A stretch of 64,000 bases of DNA from Orbaceae bacterium BiB (GTDB lineage: Bacteria > Pseudomonadota > Gammaproteobacteria > Enterobacterales > Orbaceae), in NCBI GenBank assembly GCA_036251205.1, contig CP133958.1, positions 2,655,210 to 2,719,209 of the forward strand, read 5' to 3'. Of this stretch, positions 37,643-46,423 are shown one piece after another. Below the pieces are notes generated by a model. The model was not told the DNA's origin and did no database searches. It saw nothing but the letters and a program-made list of their open reading frames with translations. Both the position numbers and the translations under genes were made by a program. How positions within the stretch are numbered: the first letter of the stretch is position 1; every line of letters begins with the position of its first letter.

Positions 37643-38458
37643 ATGGTTAATTCCTTTATTCAAATTACTCAACAGATGTTATTGCAAGATAAATAGTTAC
37701 CGTTTTATCTTTACTCTGCCAATAGTGAACAGCATTTAAAAAATATTGAATTTATCAAGCCACTGCTTATTTTTATTGTTAACGGATATAAAGAAATTCG
37801 TTCAGAAGAGACTATCACCTGTCATAGTGGAGAATTCATTTTTTTAGCCGACCATAAATTGACGACTGTTAGAAATATTTTTCAACAAAATGGATATATG
37901 GCATTTATTCTTGAGTTTGAACATCATGATTTCATCGATCTTCTCGCTGCTAAAATCAACGGTATAGCTTATACTCGGGGATATGTTGGTGCCGAGTTAC
38001 AAAATGCATTAGAACAATTAGTCACCATATCAGCATGGGCGCCAGAACATATATTAGCGCATAGACGACGTGAAATTTTACTACTACTTAATTACCTTGG
38101 TTATAAAAATATTGCTGCTTTAGGTCATCAGTCTTCTTTAAGTAGTAAAATACATCACATGTTTATACAAAATAGATTTCAGAATTTAACAGTGCAACAA
38201 ATTTGTCAGGCACTATTTATGAGTGAATCTACTTTGCGTAGAAAGTTACGAGATGAAAATCAATCGATTAGTGCTATAAAGCGTAATGCACAATTAGGCT
38301 ATGGGCTCCATTTACTGCAAACAACTAAAAAATCAATACAGCATATTGTCGAATTATGTGGTTACCAAACGCATTCGCGATTTACTGAAAATTTTAAGCA
38401 ACGTTTTGGTTTAACCCCCAGAGAGCTAAGAAAAACAAAAATGTTTTCTAAGCAGTGA
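37643..38458 (+). pseudogene. AraC-family regulator with one in-frame stop
   Basis: From ATG 37643 the frame reads MVNSFIQITQQMLLQDK, then TAG (37694-37696, codon 18), then LPFYLYSANSEQHLKNIEF and on without interruption to a C-terminal AraC helix-turn-helix pair (LTVQQICQALFMSESTLRRKLRDE, then IVELCGYQTHSRFTENFKQRFGLTPRELRK). The full length of about 271 codons is normal for the family. After the stop the first usable start is TTG 37859, which would leave 199 residues without the N-terminal sensor. It is divergent from the broken YbhB-like gene, 114 bases away, its likely target. A DNA-binding fragment might still be made. Confidence 0.82.
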
Positions 38459-38479
38459 CTTTCAGCATAATATTTTATA

Positions 38480-38499
38480 TACTGTGTTTATACACAGTT
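38480..38499 (+). promoter_or_regulatory. LexA (SOS) box in front of the radical-SAM DNA repair pair
   Basis: TACTGTGTTTATACACAGTT keeps the exact CTGT-N8-ACAG core with flanking TA/T bases of the gammaproteobacterial SOS consensus. It ends 14 bases before the start codon of the radical-SAM gene and overlaps an AT-rich -10-like stretch (TATTTTATAT, 38471-38480), so LexA bound here should block transcription. Confidence 0.85.
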
Positions 38500-38513
38500 G
38501 TATTGGGATTTAT

Positions 38514-39776
38514 ATGATTAAAGATAGTACAATCAAAAAATTGGAGATCCTTGCCGAATCAGCGAAATATGATGTGTCATGTGCATCGAGTGGTACGACT
38601 CGTAAAAATCAACAAGGGGGAATTGGTAGTGCCCATGGTTGGGGGATCTGTCATACTTTTACTGCAGATGGTCGCTGCGTTTCATTGCTAAAAATTATGC
38701 TGACTAATTTCTGCTTATATGATTGTGCTTACTGTATTAATCGCCGTAGTAATGATATTCGCCGTGCTGCATTTTCACCTAAAGAGTTAGCAGAACTAAC
38801 AATTGAATTTTATCGTCGTAACTATATTGAAGGGCTTTTTTTAAGCTCCGGGATTATTAAAAATGCTGACCATACCATGGAAAGAATGCTTAGGGTTATT
38901 AAAGATTTACGTACTGTGCATAATTTTAATGGTTATATCCATATGAAAGCAATTCCAGGAGCAAGTCGTGAGTTGGTGTATCAAGCTGGATTATATGCTG
39001 ATCGATTAAGTGTTAATCTAGAAATTCCTACTGAAGATAATTTAAAACGTTTAGCACCAGAGAAAGATCATCAAAGTATCTTTTTACCCATGCGCCATAT
39101 CCAGCAGCACTTGCTGGAAAATAAAGAGGAGCGTAGTAAATTTAGACATGCCCCTAAGTTTTCCGCAGCAGGGCAGAGTACACAACTAATTGTAGGAGCA
39201 ACGGATGAAACTGATCAGCAAATTTTACAGCTTACAGCTAAACTCTATAAACGGCCTAGTATGAAGCGAGTCTATTATTCTGGGTTTATTCCCGTTAATG
39301 GCTATGATAAACGTTTACCGGTGGTTAAAGATGTACCTAGGATTCGAGAAAATAGGCTCTACCAAGCAGATTGGTTACTACGTTTTTATAAATTTGATGT
39401 CAATGAGATCGTCAATGATCAACATCAAACATTAGATTTGGATATGGATCCAAAGCTTAGTTGGGCGATTCGTAATCCACACTATTTTCCGATTGATATT
39501 AATCGTGCCAGTTATGCACAAATCTTACGAGTGCCTGGGATTGGTGTTCGTTCAGCAAAGCTAATTGTTTCTGCGCGACAACATGGTCGACTCAATTTAG
39601 CTGCATTAAAACGTATTGGTGTTGTCCTCAAGCGTGCACAATTTTTTATTATTTGTCATGAGATGCAATCATTTAAATTACAAAATTCATCACCAGAGTA
39701 TATTCGTTTGTCACTTAAAGAACCATCTCTGCCTATTATGGCTGTACCGCAACAATTATCGATAGGACTCGAGTGA
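38514..39776 (+). CDS. Putative DNA modification/repair radical SAM protein (TIGR03916-type, UDG-linked)
   Basis: 420 residues from ATG 38514. The radical SAM cluster motif is CX3CX2C in NFCLYDCAYCINR. Upstream, SAKYDVSCASSGTTR and GICHTFTADGRCVSLLKI are hallmarks of the family that occurs beside a DUF4130/uracil-DNA-glycosylase partner. The C-terminus carries a helix-hairpin-helix (INRASYAQILRVPGIGVRSA), usual for DNA contact. It is predicted to repair or modify a DNA base with SAM-derived radicals; the substrate is unknown. The LexA box and the partner gene 7 bases downstream support a DNA damage role. A longer start at 38484 would fall inside the LexA box. Confidence 0.9.
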   Translation: MIKDSTIKKLEILAESAKYDVSCASSGTTRKNQQGGIGSAHGWGICHTFTADGRCVSLLKIMLTNFCLYDCAYCINRRSNDIRRAAFSPKELAELTIEFYRRNYIEGLFLSSGIIKNADHTMERMLRVIKDLRTVHNFNGYIHMKAIPGASRELVYQAGLYADRLSVNLEIPTEDNLKRLAPEKDHQSIFLPMRHIQQHLLENKEERSKFRHAPKFSAAGQSTQLIVGATDETDQQILQLTAKLYKRPSMKRVYYSGFIPVNGYDKRLPVVKDVPRIRENRLYQADWLLRFYKFDVNEIVNDQHQTLDLDMDPKLSWAIRNPHYFPIDINRASYAQILRVPGIGVRSAKLIVSARQHGRLNLAALKRIGVVLKRAQFFIICHEMQSFKLQNSSPEYIRLSLKEPSLPIMAVPQQLSIGLE

Positions 39777-39783
39777 GCATAAA

Positions 39784-40569
39784 ATGATTGTTTTCCGTTA
39801 TGATGATACGTTTGAAGGAGTGTTATCGGCTGTATTTGATGCTTTTAATCTTAAAAAATGGCCGCAACATATACTCACTTCAAGTGATATATTACCATTA
39901 TTTTGTACCGAAGAATTTTATGTTCAGACTACTGACGAAAAATTTAATCGCGTCAGTCAGGCAATGACGAAACGATTACCATCAATCGCGCTTAATCAGA
40001 TTAGTTATGTTTGGTTTTCACAACAGCCAGAACGAGCTATATTAATTTTTAATTATTTAGTTAAAGTCTTTAAAGTGAAGCATGATATTAGTCATAACTT
40101 TGCCGATCCGGATATTTTGGCAATAAGAAATCTTGCAAAAAAAGTTGCTCATGAAAGACACTATTTAATGATGTTTGTCCGTTTTAATGCTATCAATAAT
40201 CAGGGTGAAAAAATCTATTTTGCATCGGTCGAACCAAGATATAACATATTACCATTTGTGTTGGACTTTTTTAAGGATCGTTTTGCTGATCAAAAATGGG
40301 TTCTTTTTGACTCAGTTAGGCAGTATGGATATTTTTATGATTTAAAACATGTACAGATCATTCATCTGGATGAACATGATGATTTTATGATAAATGGACA
40401 AATTAACGATAATTACTTGAATGAGGATGAGCGACGTTTTCAAAAAATGTGGCATCGCTATTGTCAGGCAACAACAATTAAAGAGCGGGTAAATCCTAAA
40501 TTACAGAAAAAATCTATGCCTGTGCGTTTTTGGAAAAACTTACCAGAAACCTGGCATGAAGATCCTTAA
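39784..40569 (+). CDS. DUF4130 / TIGR03915-family DNA metabolism protein
   Basis: 261 residues, the usual partner of the preceding radical SAM protein. Family features are the N-terminal YDDTFEGVLSAVFDAF, the central HERHYLMMFVRFN with EPRYNILPFVLDFF, and the C-terminal DERRFQKMWHRYCQATTIKERVNPKLQ (in part) and MPVRFWKNLPE. In some bacteria this domain is fused to a uracil-DNA-glycosylase-like domain; here it is alone. Seven bases from the upstream gene, so part of the same SOS-controlled operon. Molecular function unknown. Confidence 0.88.
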   Translation: MIVFRYDDTFEGVLSAVFDAFNLKKWPQHILTSSDILPLFCTEEFYVQTTDEKFNRVSQAMTKRLPSIALNQISYVWFSQQPERAILIFNYLVKVFKVKHDISHNFADPDILAIRNLAKKVAHERHYLMMFVRFNAINNQGEKIYFASVEPRYNILPFVLDFFKDRFADQKWVLFDSVRQYGYFYDLKHVQIIHLDEHDDFMINGQINDNYLNEDERRFQKMWHRYCQATTIKERVNPKLQKKSMPVRFWKNLPETWHEDP

Positions 40570-40581
40570 TGACGTGATGTA

Positions 40582-42669
40582 TTAGGCATTAATATATTTA
40601 CTTCGATCAGGTAACCAGCTATTAACAATAGCATAAGCTGATTGCGGATCATCACTAAGCAGATAGTTTGATGCTTGCTGAATAGTACTGATTAGGTGTT
40701 GATCGCGAATTAAATCAACAATCTTAAAGTTTGCAATACCAACTTGGCGGGTCCCTAATATTTCGCCACTGCCTCTAATTTCTAAATCTTTTTGGGCAAT
40801 AACAAAGCCATCATTACTATCACGCATGACATTTAAACGCTCTTTAGTCACTCGGCTTAATGGCATTTGATACATTAATACACAGTGTGATGCCGCGCTA
40901 CCTCGACCAACCCTGCCACGTAACTGATGCAGTTGTGATAAACCTAATCGTTCTGCATTTTCAATTACCATTAAACTGGCATTAGGTACATCTACACCTA
41001 CTTCTATCACGGTTGTTGCAATTAGTAATTGAATTTCCCCTTTTTTAAAAGATTGCATTACTTCTTGCTTTTGGGATGGTTTCATTTTGCCATGAATTAA
41101 TCCAACAGTGATTGTCGGTAATAGTTCTTGTAATTCGGCAAAAGCAACCTCAGCAGCTTGAGCCTCTAATATTTCTGACTCTTCAACTAGCGTACAAACC
41201 CAATAGGCTTGTTTACCTGTTAGACAAGCTTGTTCTATGCGCTCAATAATTTCATGGCGGCGAGTATTGGGTAATACAACAGTAGTTACCGGTGTTCGCC
41301 CAGGGGGAAGTTCATCAATTGTTGAGACATCAAGATCAGCATAGACTGTCATGGCAAGTGTTCTTGGGATAGGTGTTGCTGTCATAATGAGTTGATGAGG
41401 GTAACAGTTATCTTTAATACCTTTTTCCCATAACGTTAGACGTTGATCAACGCCAAAGCGGTGTTGCTCATCAATAATTACTAAACCTAAATTAGCAAAT
41501 TCCACCTTATCAACGAATACGGCATGAGTTCCGATTAATATATCAATGTCGCCAGCAGCAAGAGCTTCATAACATTCTCTTTTTTTCTTTGCAGTCAGTT
41601 TTCCAGAAAGAAGACTAACTGTTAGGCCTAGTGGCGTTAACCAGTTGGTAAAATTAATTGCATGCTGTTCTGCTAAAATTTCAGTAGGTGCCATCAATAC
41701 AACTTGTTTATTATTTTCTAGAGCATTAAGCGCAGCTAAAGCCGCGACTAAGGTTTTACCCGAACCTACATCACCCTGAACTAAACGCATCATTGGGATA
41801 TTTTTGGCCATATCTTGCCAGATTTCATGCACTACCCGATGTTGAGCATTAGTAGGTGAAAAGGGGAGTGACTGCAAAAAAGGGGTAATATATTGATTAT
41901 TAACGTGTAATGGGGTTGCTTGTTGTTTTTGTGTATGTGATTTAGTTATTTGCATACTCAAATGATAGGCAAGTAGTTCTTCAAATATGAGACGTTTTTT
42001 AGCTGGATGACTACCATCTTCTAATTCGGTAATATTGATATCTAAAGGCGGCTCATGAAGTGTTCTTAACGCATCTTCTAATGTGGGAAAACGAGTAATA
42101 TATTGCGCAGGAATAACTTCTGCCGAAGGATTTCGCTCAAGTAATACCAAAGCTAAATGAATAAATTTACGTAGCATATTTTGAGTTAAACCAAAGGTCG
42201 CTGCATAAATTGGTGTATAGCGTTCTCCTTCAATATTGTCAAAACTTTGTTCGCTATCACGGATTTGGATCTGTGGATGAATCATTTCAAAATAGATCTT
42301 ACCTTTTCTCACTTCACCGTAAGCTTTAATCCATTTTCCTGTAACCATACTCTGTTTCATGGCTGGATAAAAATTCATAAAACGTAAATTAGCAATACCT
42401 GTTGAATCTTTTATGGTACAAATTAGCATACGCTTTTTTGCCATCATAATTTCAGCTTTGACAATTTGCCCCTGAATCGTCGTATGTTCACCGATCGATA
42501 ATGCAGATATTGCACTAGATGCTGAGCGGTCTTCATAACGCATGGGTAAATGTAACAATAAATCACGAATGGTATAAATACCCAACTGATTAAATTTTTT
42601 TGCTAAAACATCCCCTAGCCCCGGCAAATGACTAATAGTTAGGTGGCTGAGTAATCGTTTATTTAGCAT
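40582..42669 (-). CDS. recG: ATP-dependent DNA helicase RecG
   Basis: Branch-migration helicase that rescues stalled replication forks. 695 residues (E. coli 693): wedge/OB domain (PMRYEDRS, then GQIVKAEI), Walker A GDVGSGKTLVAAL, DEQH box (VIIDEQHRFGV), TATPIPRTLA, and the C-terminal HQLRGRVGRG motif VI followed by the TRG region (GFVIAQKDLEIRGSGEILGTRQ in part). Starts 3 bases after the spoT stop. In E. coli trmH lies between spoT and recG; here it is missing. Its end is 12 bases from the convergent DUF4130 gene. Confidence 0.97.
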   Translation of the reverse strand: MLNKRLLSHLTISHLPGLGDVLAKKFNQLGIYTIRDLLLHLPMRYEDRSASSAISALSIGEHTTIQGQIVKAEIMMAKKRMLICTIKDSTGIANLRFMNFYPAMKQSMVTGKWIKAYGEVRKGKIYFEMIHPQIQIRDSEQSFDNIEGERYTPIYAATFGLTQNMLRKFIHLALVLLERNPSAEVIPAQYITRFPTLEDALRTLHEPPLDINITELEDGSHPAKKRLIFEELLAYHLSMQITKSHTQKQQATPLHVNNQYITPFLQSLPFSPTNAQHRVVHEIWQDMAKNIPMMRLVQGDVGSGKTLVAALAALNALENNKQVVLMAPTEILAEQHAINFTNWLTPLGLTVSLLSGKLTAKKKRECYEALAAGDIDILIGTHAVFVDKVEFANLGLVIIDEQHRFGVDQRLTLWEKGIKDNCYPHQLIMTATPIPRTLAMTVYADLDVSTIDELPPGRTPVTTVVLPNTRRHEIIERIEQACLTGKQAYWVCTLVEESEILEAQAAEVAFAELQELLPTITVGLIHGKMKPSQKQEVMQSFKKGEIQLLIATTVIEVGVDVPNASLMVIENAERLGLSQLHQLRGRVGRGSAASHCVLMYQMPLSRVTKERLNVMRDSNDGFVIAQKDLEIRGSGEILGTRQVGIANFKIVDLIRDQHLISTIQQASNYLLSDDPQSAYAIVNSWLPDRSKYINA

Positions 42670-42672
42670 AGG

Positions 42673-44796
42673 TTAATTGATGTTGCGAATAATGTTAACA
42701 ACGTCTGGTTGGTGTTTTATTTTACGGATAATATCGTTAAGTTGAGTTGCATTTTTAACTTCAAGATGCAAGATGACAGTATAAATTCGGGAATCTTTTT
42801 CTTCGGTATTAAGCCACTGTACATTGGCGGATTCAGCATTAATTGTTGAGATAATATTGGCTAGTGCCGATGCTGCATTATTAGTAATATCAATCCAAAC
42901 TTCTGCAGTAAACATTTTATCTGGTGTAGGTGCCCATTCTAATGGCACATACTTATCTGGCTGATTTTGGTAACCGATTATATTACGACAAGATTCGTGG
43001 TGAATCGACAATCCTTTTTCTGGGCTAACTCGACCAATAATCGGATCTTCGGGAATAGGATGACAACATTTAGCAAACGAGACTAATGATCCTTCATCAC
43101 CAGTAATTTTTAGCTTTTTATTAATTTCCAATGAATGGTTATTAACATGACTATGTTCAATCCCTTTGACAACAAATTGACTCATAATATTACCTAGGCC
43201 AATTTCAGCAAGTAATTCATCAAATGAATTTAATTTAGTAAAGCTGACTAACTTATCAATTTTTTGTTGTGGAATTGCTGCTATTCCTCCACTATCAATA
43301 AGTGCGCACTCTAATAAGCGTTTGCCTAAAGCAACGGCATCAGTATGTTCTAAATTTTTTAGTGCTTGGCGAATACGAGCTCTAGCTTTAGCACTCACTA
43401 CAAAATTTAGCCAGCCAGCACTTGGTCTACTATTTGGTGAGGTCAATATCTCAACAGTTTGTCCACTTGATAGCGGTTGTGATAGTGCCGATGGTTTGCG
43501 ATCAACAATTGCGCCAATGCATTGATGACCAATATCGGTATGTACCGCATAGGCTAGATCAACGGGAGTTGCACCTTTTGGTAATTCAACAATACGCCCT
43601 TTTGGTGTGAAAACATAAATCTCTTTTGGAAAGAGATCTGATTTTATATTTTCAATAAATTCAAATGAGTTACCGACACTCTGTTGTAACTCAAGAATGT
43701 TTTGCATCCAACGCTGTGCTTTTATCTGTGTTGTCGTGCTATTAAACTCTTCATTTTTTTTGTACATCCAGTGTGCTGCCACACCCATTTCAGCCATCTG
43801 ATCCATGTCTATTGTACGAATTTGTACTTCAACCGGTGTACCATGAGGACCAATTAATGAAGAGTGTAATGATTGATAACCGTTCAACTTAGGTATAGCG
43901 ATATGATCTTTAAATCGATTAGGCCGTGGTTTATAGAGATTATGAACTAAACCTAATACGCGGTAGCAGCTATCGACATCTTCAACAATAATACGGAAAA
44001 TATAAATATCCATAATTGAACGAAAACGCTGTTCGCGCAGTTGCATTTTTTGGTAGATGGTATAAATATTTTTTTCAATCCCCTCTACTCTAGCTTTGAT
44101 TCCAGCTTTAACTAAGCGTTCTTTAATGTCAGATAAAATACGTTCAATTAAGTCTTTTCGCGTCTGTCTTGCTGATTCAACGACTTTTTCAAGTACATGA
44201 GCTCGATTAGGATGCATTGCCGTAAAACCGAGTACTTCAAGCTCTGTTTTGATGTGATGAATACCTAGACGATGCGCAAGCGGGGCAAAAATTTCAAGAG
44301 TTTCTTTCGCAATTCGGCGACGTTTATCGGGTCTTAGCGAGTCAAGCGTACGCATATTATGTGTGCGATCTGCGAGCTTGATTAAAATGACTCGAACATC
44401 TTTTGCCATCGCTAGAACCATTTTACGGAAATTTTCTGCTTGAGCTTCTTGTCGATTACGAAATTTAAGTTTGTCGAGTTTTGAGACACCGTCCACTAGC
44501 TGTGCAACATCTTCGCCAAATTGATCAACAACATCTTGGTAGGTGACAGGTGTATCCTCAATGGTATCATGCAGTAGTGCAGCTGCAATCGCTTCAAAAT
44601 CAAGCTGCATATCAGCGAGTATACAAGCTACAGCAACAGGGTGGGTGATATAAGGTTCACCACTAGAGCGAAATTGACCATCATGGGCATCATAAGCAAA
44701 GACATAAGCCTCCCGAATTTTTTTAACTTGATTATCCGGAAGGTAGTGTTTTACTAATTTTTCTAACGGTGCAAAATATTGCATATTAGCTGACAT
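42673..44796 (-). CDS. spoT: Bifunctional (p)ppGpp synthetase/hydrolase SpoT
   Basis: 707 residues (E. coli 702). Order: HD hydrolase domain with AALLHDTIEDTP and KLADRTHNMRTLDSL, synthetase domain (FKDHIAIPKLNGYQSLHSSL, EVQIRTIDMDQMAEMGVAAHW in part), TGS (TPVDLAYAVHTDIGHQCIGA), a Cys-rich zinc-finger region (FAKCCHPIPEDPIIGRV) and a C-terminal ACT domain. It controls the stringent response alarmone under carbon, fatty acid or iron stress. Co-transcribed with gmk, rpoZ and recG. Confidence 0.97.
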   Translation of the reverse strand: MSANMQYFAPLEKLVKHYLPDNQVKKIREAYVFAYDAHDGQFRSSGEPYITHPVAVACILADMQLDFEAIAAALLHDTIEDTPVTYQDVVDQFGEDVAQLVDGVSKLDKLKFRNRQEAQAENFRKMVLAMAKDVRVILIKLADRTHNMRTLDSLRPDKRRRIAKETLEIFAPLAHRLGIHHIKTELEVLGFTAMHPNRAHVLEKVVESARQTRKDLIERILSDIKERLVKAGIKARVEGIEKNIYTIYQKMQLREQRFRSIMDIYIFRIIVEDVDSCYRVLGLVHNLYKPRPNRFKDHIAIPKLNGYQSLHSSLIGPHGTPVEVQIRTIDMDQMAEMGVAAHWMYKKNEEFNSTTTQIKAQRWMQNILELQQSVGNSFEFIENIKSDLFPKEIYVFTPKGRIVELPKGATPVDLAYAVHTDIGHQCIGAIVDRKPSALSQPLSSGQTVEILTSPNSRPSAGWLNFVVSAKARARIRQALKNLEHTDAVALGKRLLECALIDSGGIAAIPQQKIDKLVSFTKLNSFDELLAEIGLGNIMSQFVVKGIEHSHVNNHSLEINKKLKITGDEGSLVSFAKCCHPIPEDPIIGRVSPEKGLSIHHESCRNIIGYQNQPDKYVPLEWAPTPDKMFTAEVWIDITNNAASALANIISTINAESANVQWLNTEEKDSRIYTVILHLEVKNATQLNDIIRKIKHQPDVVNIIRNIN

Positions 44797-44818
44797 ACTT
44801 ATGATGCTTGTCTATAGA

Positions 44819-45109
44819 TTATTCGTATGATGGTGTATTTTCAAAAAGAACTGTTTCATGGAGAATTGAACGAGCTTCAGCGTCTTCTTCTTGGCGTGCT
44901 TGGAAATCAGCGGTATCAAGAATTTTTTTATTGACTAAACCTTCTTCAATTTCACGCAATGCAATAACTGTCTCTTTGTCGTTTTCTTCGGCAACTAAAG
45001 GCGCTTTACCTTCAGATTGCAATTGATGTGCACGCCTTGCTGCAACTAATACTAAATCGAATCGATTACCAATTTTATCAACTGCATCTTGAACCGTTAC
45101 GCGAGCCAT
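44819..45109 (-). CDS. rpoZ: RNA polymerase omega subunit RpoZ
   Basis: 96 residues. [20 protein letters not shown] and AARRAHQL are almost invariant, and [10 protein letters not shown] is conserved. Omega helps assemble RNA polymerase and forms one ppGpp-binding site with beta', which fits its place next to spoT. The 22-base gap to spoT suggests co-transcription. Confidence 0.98.
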   Translation of the reverse strand: MARVTVQDAVDKIGNRFDLVLVAARRAHQLQSEGKAPLVAEENDKETVIALREIEEGLVNKKILDTADFQARQEEDAEARSILHETVLFENTPSYE

Positions 45110-45246
45110 GTTTTACCTCATTTTTTATTAAGTACTGAAAATTTTTTTAAATCAATCGCTAATTTTACTGAAATTTACGCGGGATTGCTACGGTTATTTG
45201 CACTGTATAAGTAAAATCTTCGGTTAATTTGGCTATTAAATCCAAA

Positions 45247-45876
45247 TTAACCCTTATTTTGATCAATAAATTGTTCCAAGATATCTTTATTTATTAATAT
45301 TTGCTTACTGGTATTGAGCGTTTCTGCTTTAATAATAGCTGATAAACAATTTAATGCATAATTAAAATCGTCATTGATAATTAAATAGTCGTACTCGTTA
45401 TAATGAGATATTTCAGACTTCGCTTTTTGCATACGTTTAGCGATAACTTCAGCCGAATCTTGTTCTCGCTTAATTAAGCGTTTTTCTAGCTCTGCTAGAG
45501 AAGGAGGAATGATAAAAATGCTTTTCGCGTTTGGCATCTTATCTCTCACTTGTCTTGCGCCTTGCCAATCGATATCTAAAAAAACATTAATACCATTAGC
45601 TAAGTGCTGATTAATTGCTGCTTTGGTCGTCCCATAGTAATGGTCAAAAACTTTGGCATATTCGATAAAAGCGTCTTGTTTAATTAATAATTCAAACTCA
45701 TTATGATCAACAAAATAATAGTGTTCACCATGCTTTTCACCCGGTCTTGGTGAGCGCGTAGTATGAGATATCGATATATTTGCAAGCTGCTGATCTTGCT
45801 GTTTTAAATAAGCGTTTATTAAGCTTGATTTGCCAGCACCACTTGGTGCCGAAAGGATAAAGAGGGTTCCTGTATA
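45247..45876 (-). CDS. gmk: Guanylate kinase
   Basis: Phosphorylates GMP to GDP. P-loop [15 protein letters not shown]-binding [20 protein letters not shown] and lid region [14 protein letters not shown] are clear. ATG 45876 gives 209 residues, matching the family (E. coli 207); an in-frame ATG at 45918 would add 14 residues and cannot be ruled out because neither has a strong Shine-Dalgarno. First gene of gmk-rpoZ-spoT-recG. Confidence 0.95.
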   Translation of the reverse strand, partial: YTGTLFILSAPSGAGKSSLINAYLKQQDQQLANISISHTTRSPRPGEKHGEHYYFVDHNEFELLIKQDAFIEYAKVFDHYYGTTKAAINQHLANGINVFLDIDWQGARQVRDKMPNAKSIFIIPPSLAELEKRLIKREQDSAEVIAKRMQKAKSEISHYNEYDYLIINDDFNYALNCLSAIIKAETLNTSKQILINKDILEQFIDQNKG

Positions 45877-45918
45877 CATAACATTTTTTTCATTAATTGC
45901 GTTGCGGTTATTATTCAT

Positions 45919-46423
45919 GAAATTGCATTAAAATAAAAGGGCTAGCTTACTGAATTATTGATAAAGCGCTCTGTTATTTCTGTTTTATACTAAGATTGGA
46001 GGATGTATCAAAAGATAAGTTAGCTTATATAGATGAGGGTGCCATTGATCAGCCTTGCTTTACTATTCACTTACCCTATCACTAAATATTTACAAAATGA
46101 CTATCTGTTATAGTCAGTATTGCACATATTTAATATTTTTATATATTTTCTGTTATCGGATTATGTGATTTCAATATTTTATGAAAAAATAGTTAAGAGA
46201 TTATTTTTTTATACAAATATTTGTTTAGTAAACGTAATACGTTAATAGGTTTGTTTGTTAAAATAGCCTCTAAAATAGTGCTCAAAATATGATTGGTATA
46301 TTCGGTTATTCTATAGTTTTCTAATATCAGATCGATTTTGAGAAAATAAATAAAAAATGACTTTACCGCGTTTCATATTAGAAACAGCGAGTTAGTATAT
46401 GAAGATATAAAGGAATAGTTTGA
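45919..46423. other. 505-base gene-free AT-rich region
   Basis: No supported gene. It must carry the divergent promoters of gmk and of the next membrane protein gene. Only small symmetric elements are visible: TGACTAT/ATAGTCA (46098-46116) and AACGTaatACGTT (about 46228-46240). No tRNA-like or known RNA fold was recognised. Confidence 0.4.

Noticed and set aside
37859-38458. The 199-residue frame as a complete AraC-family regulator
   Set aside because: The same frame continues upstream across a single TAG to an ATG with matching family length, so it is the remainder of a broken gene.
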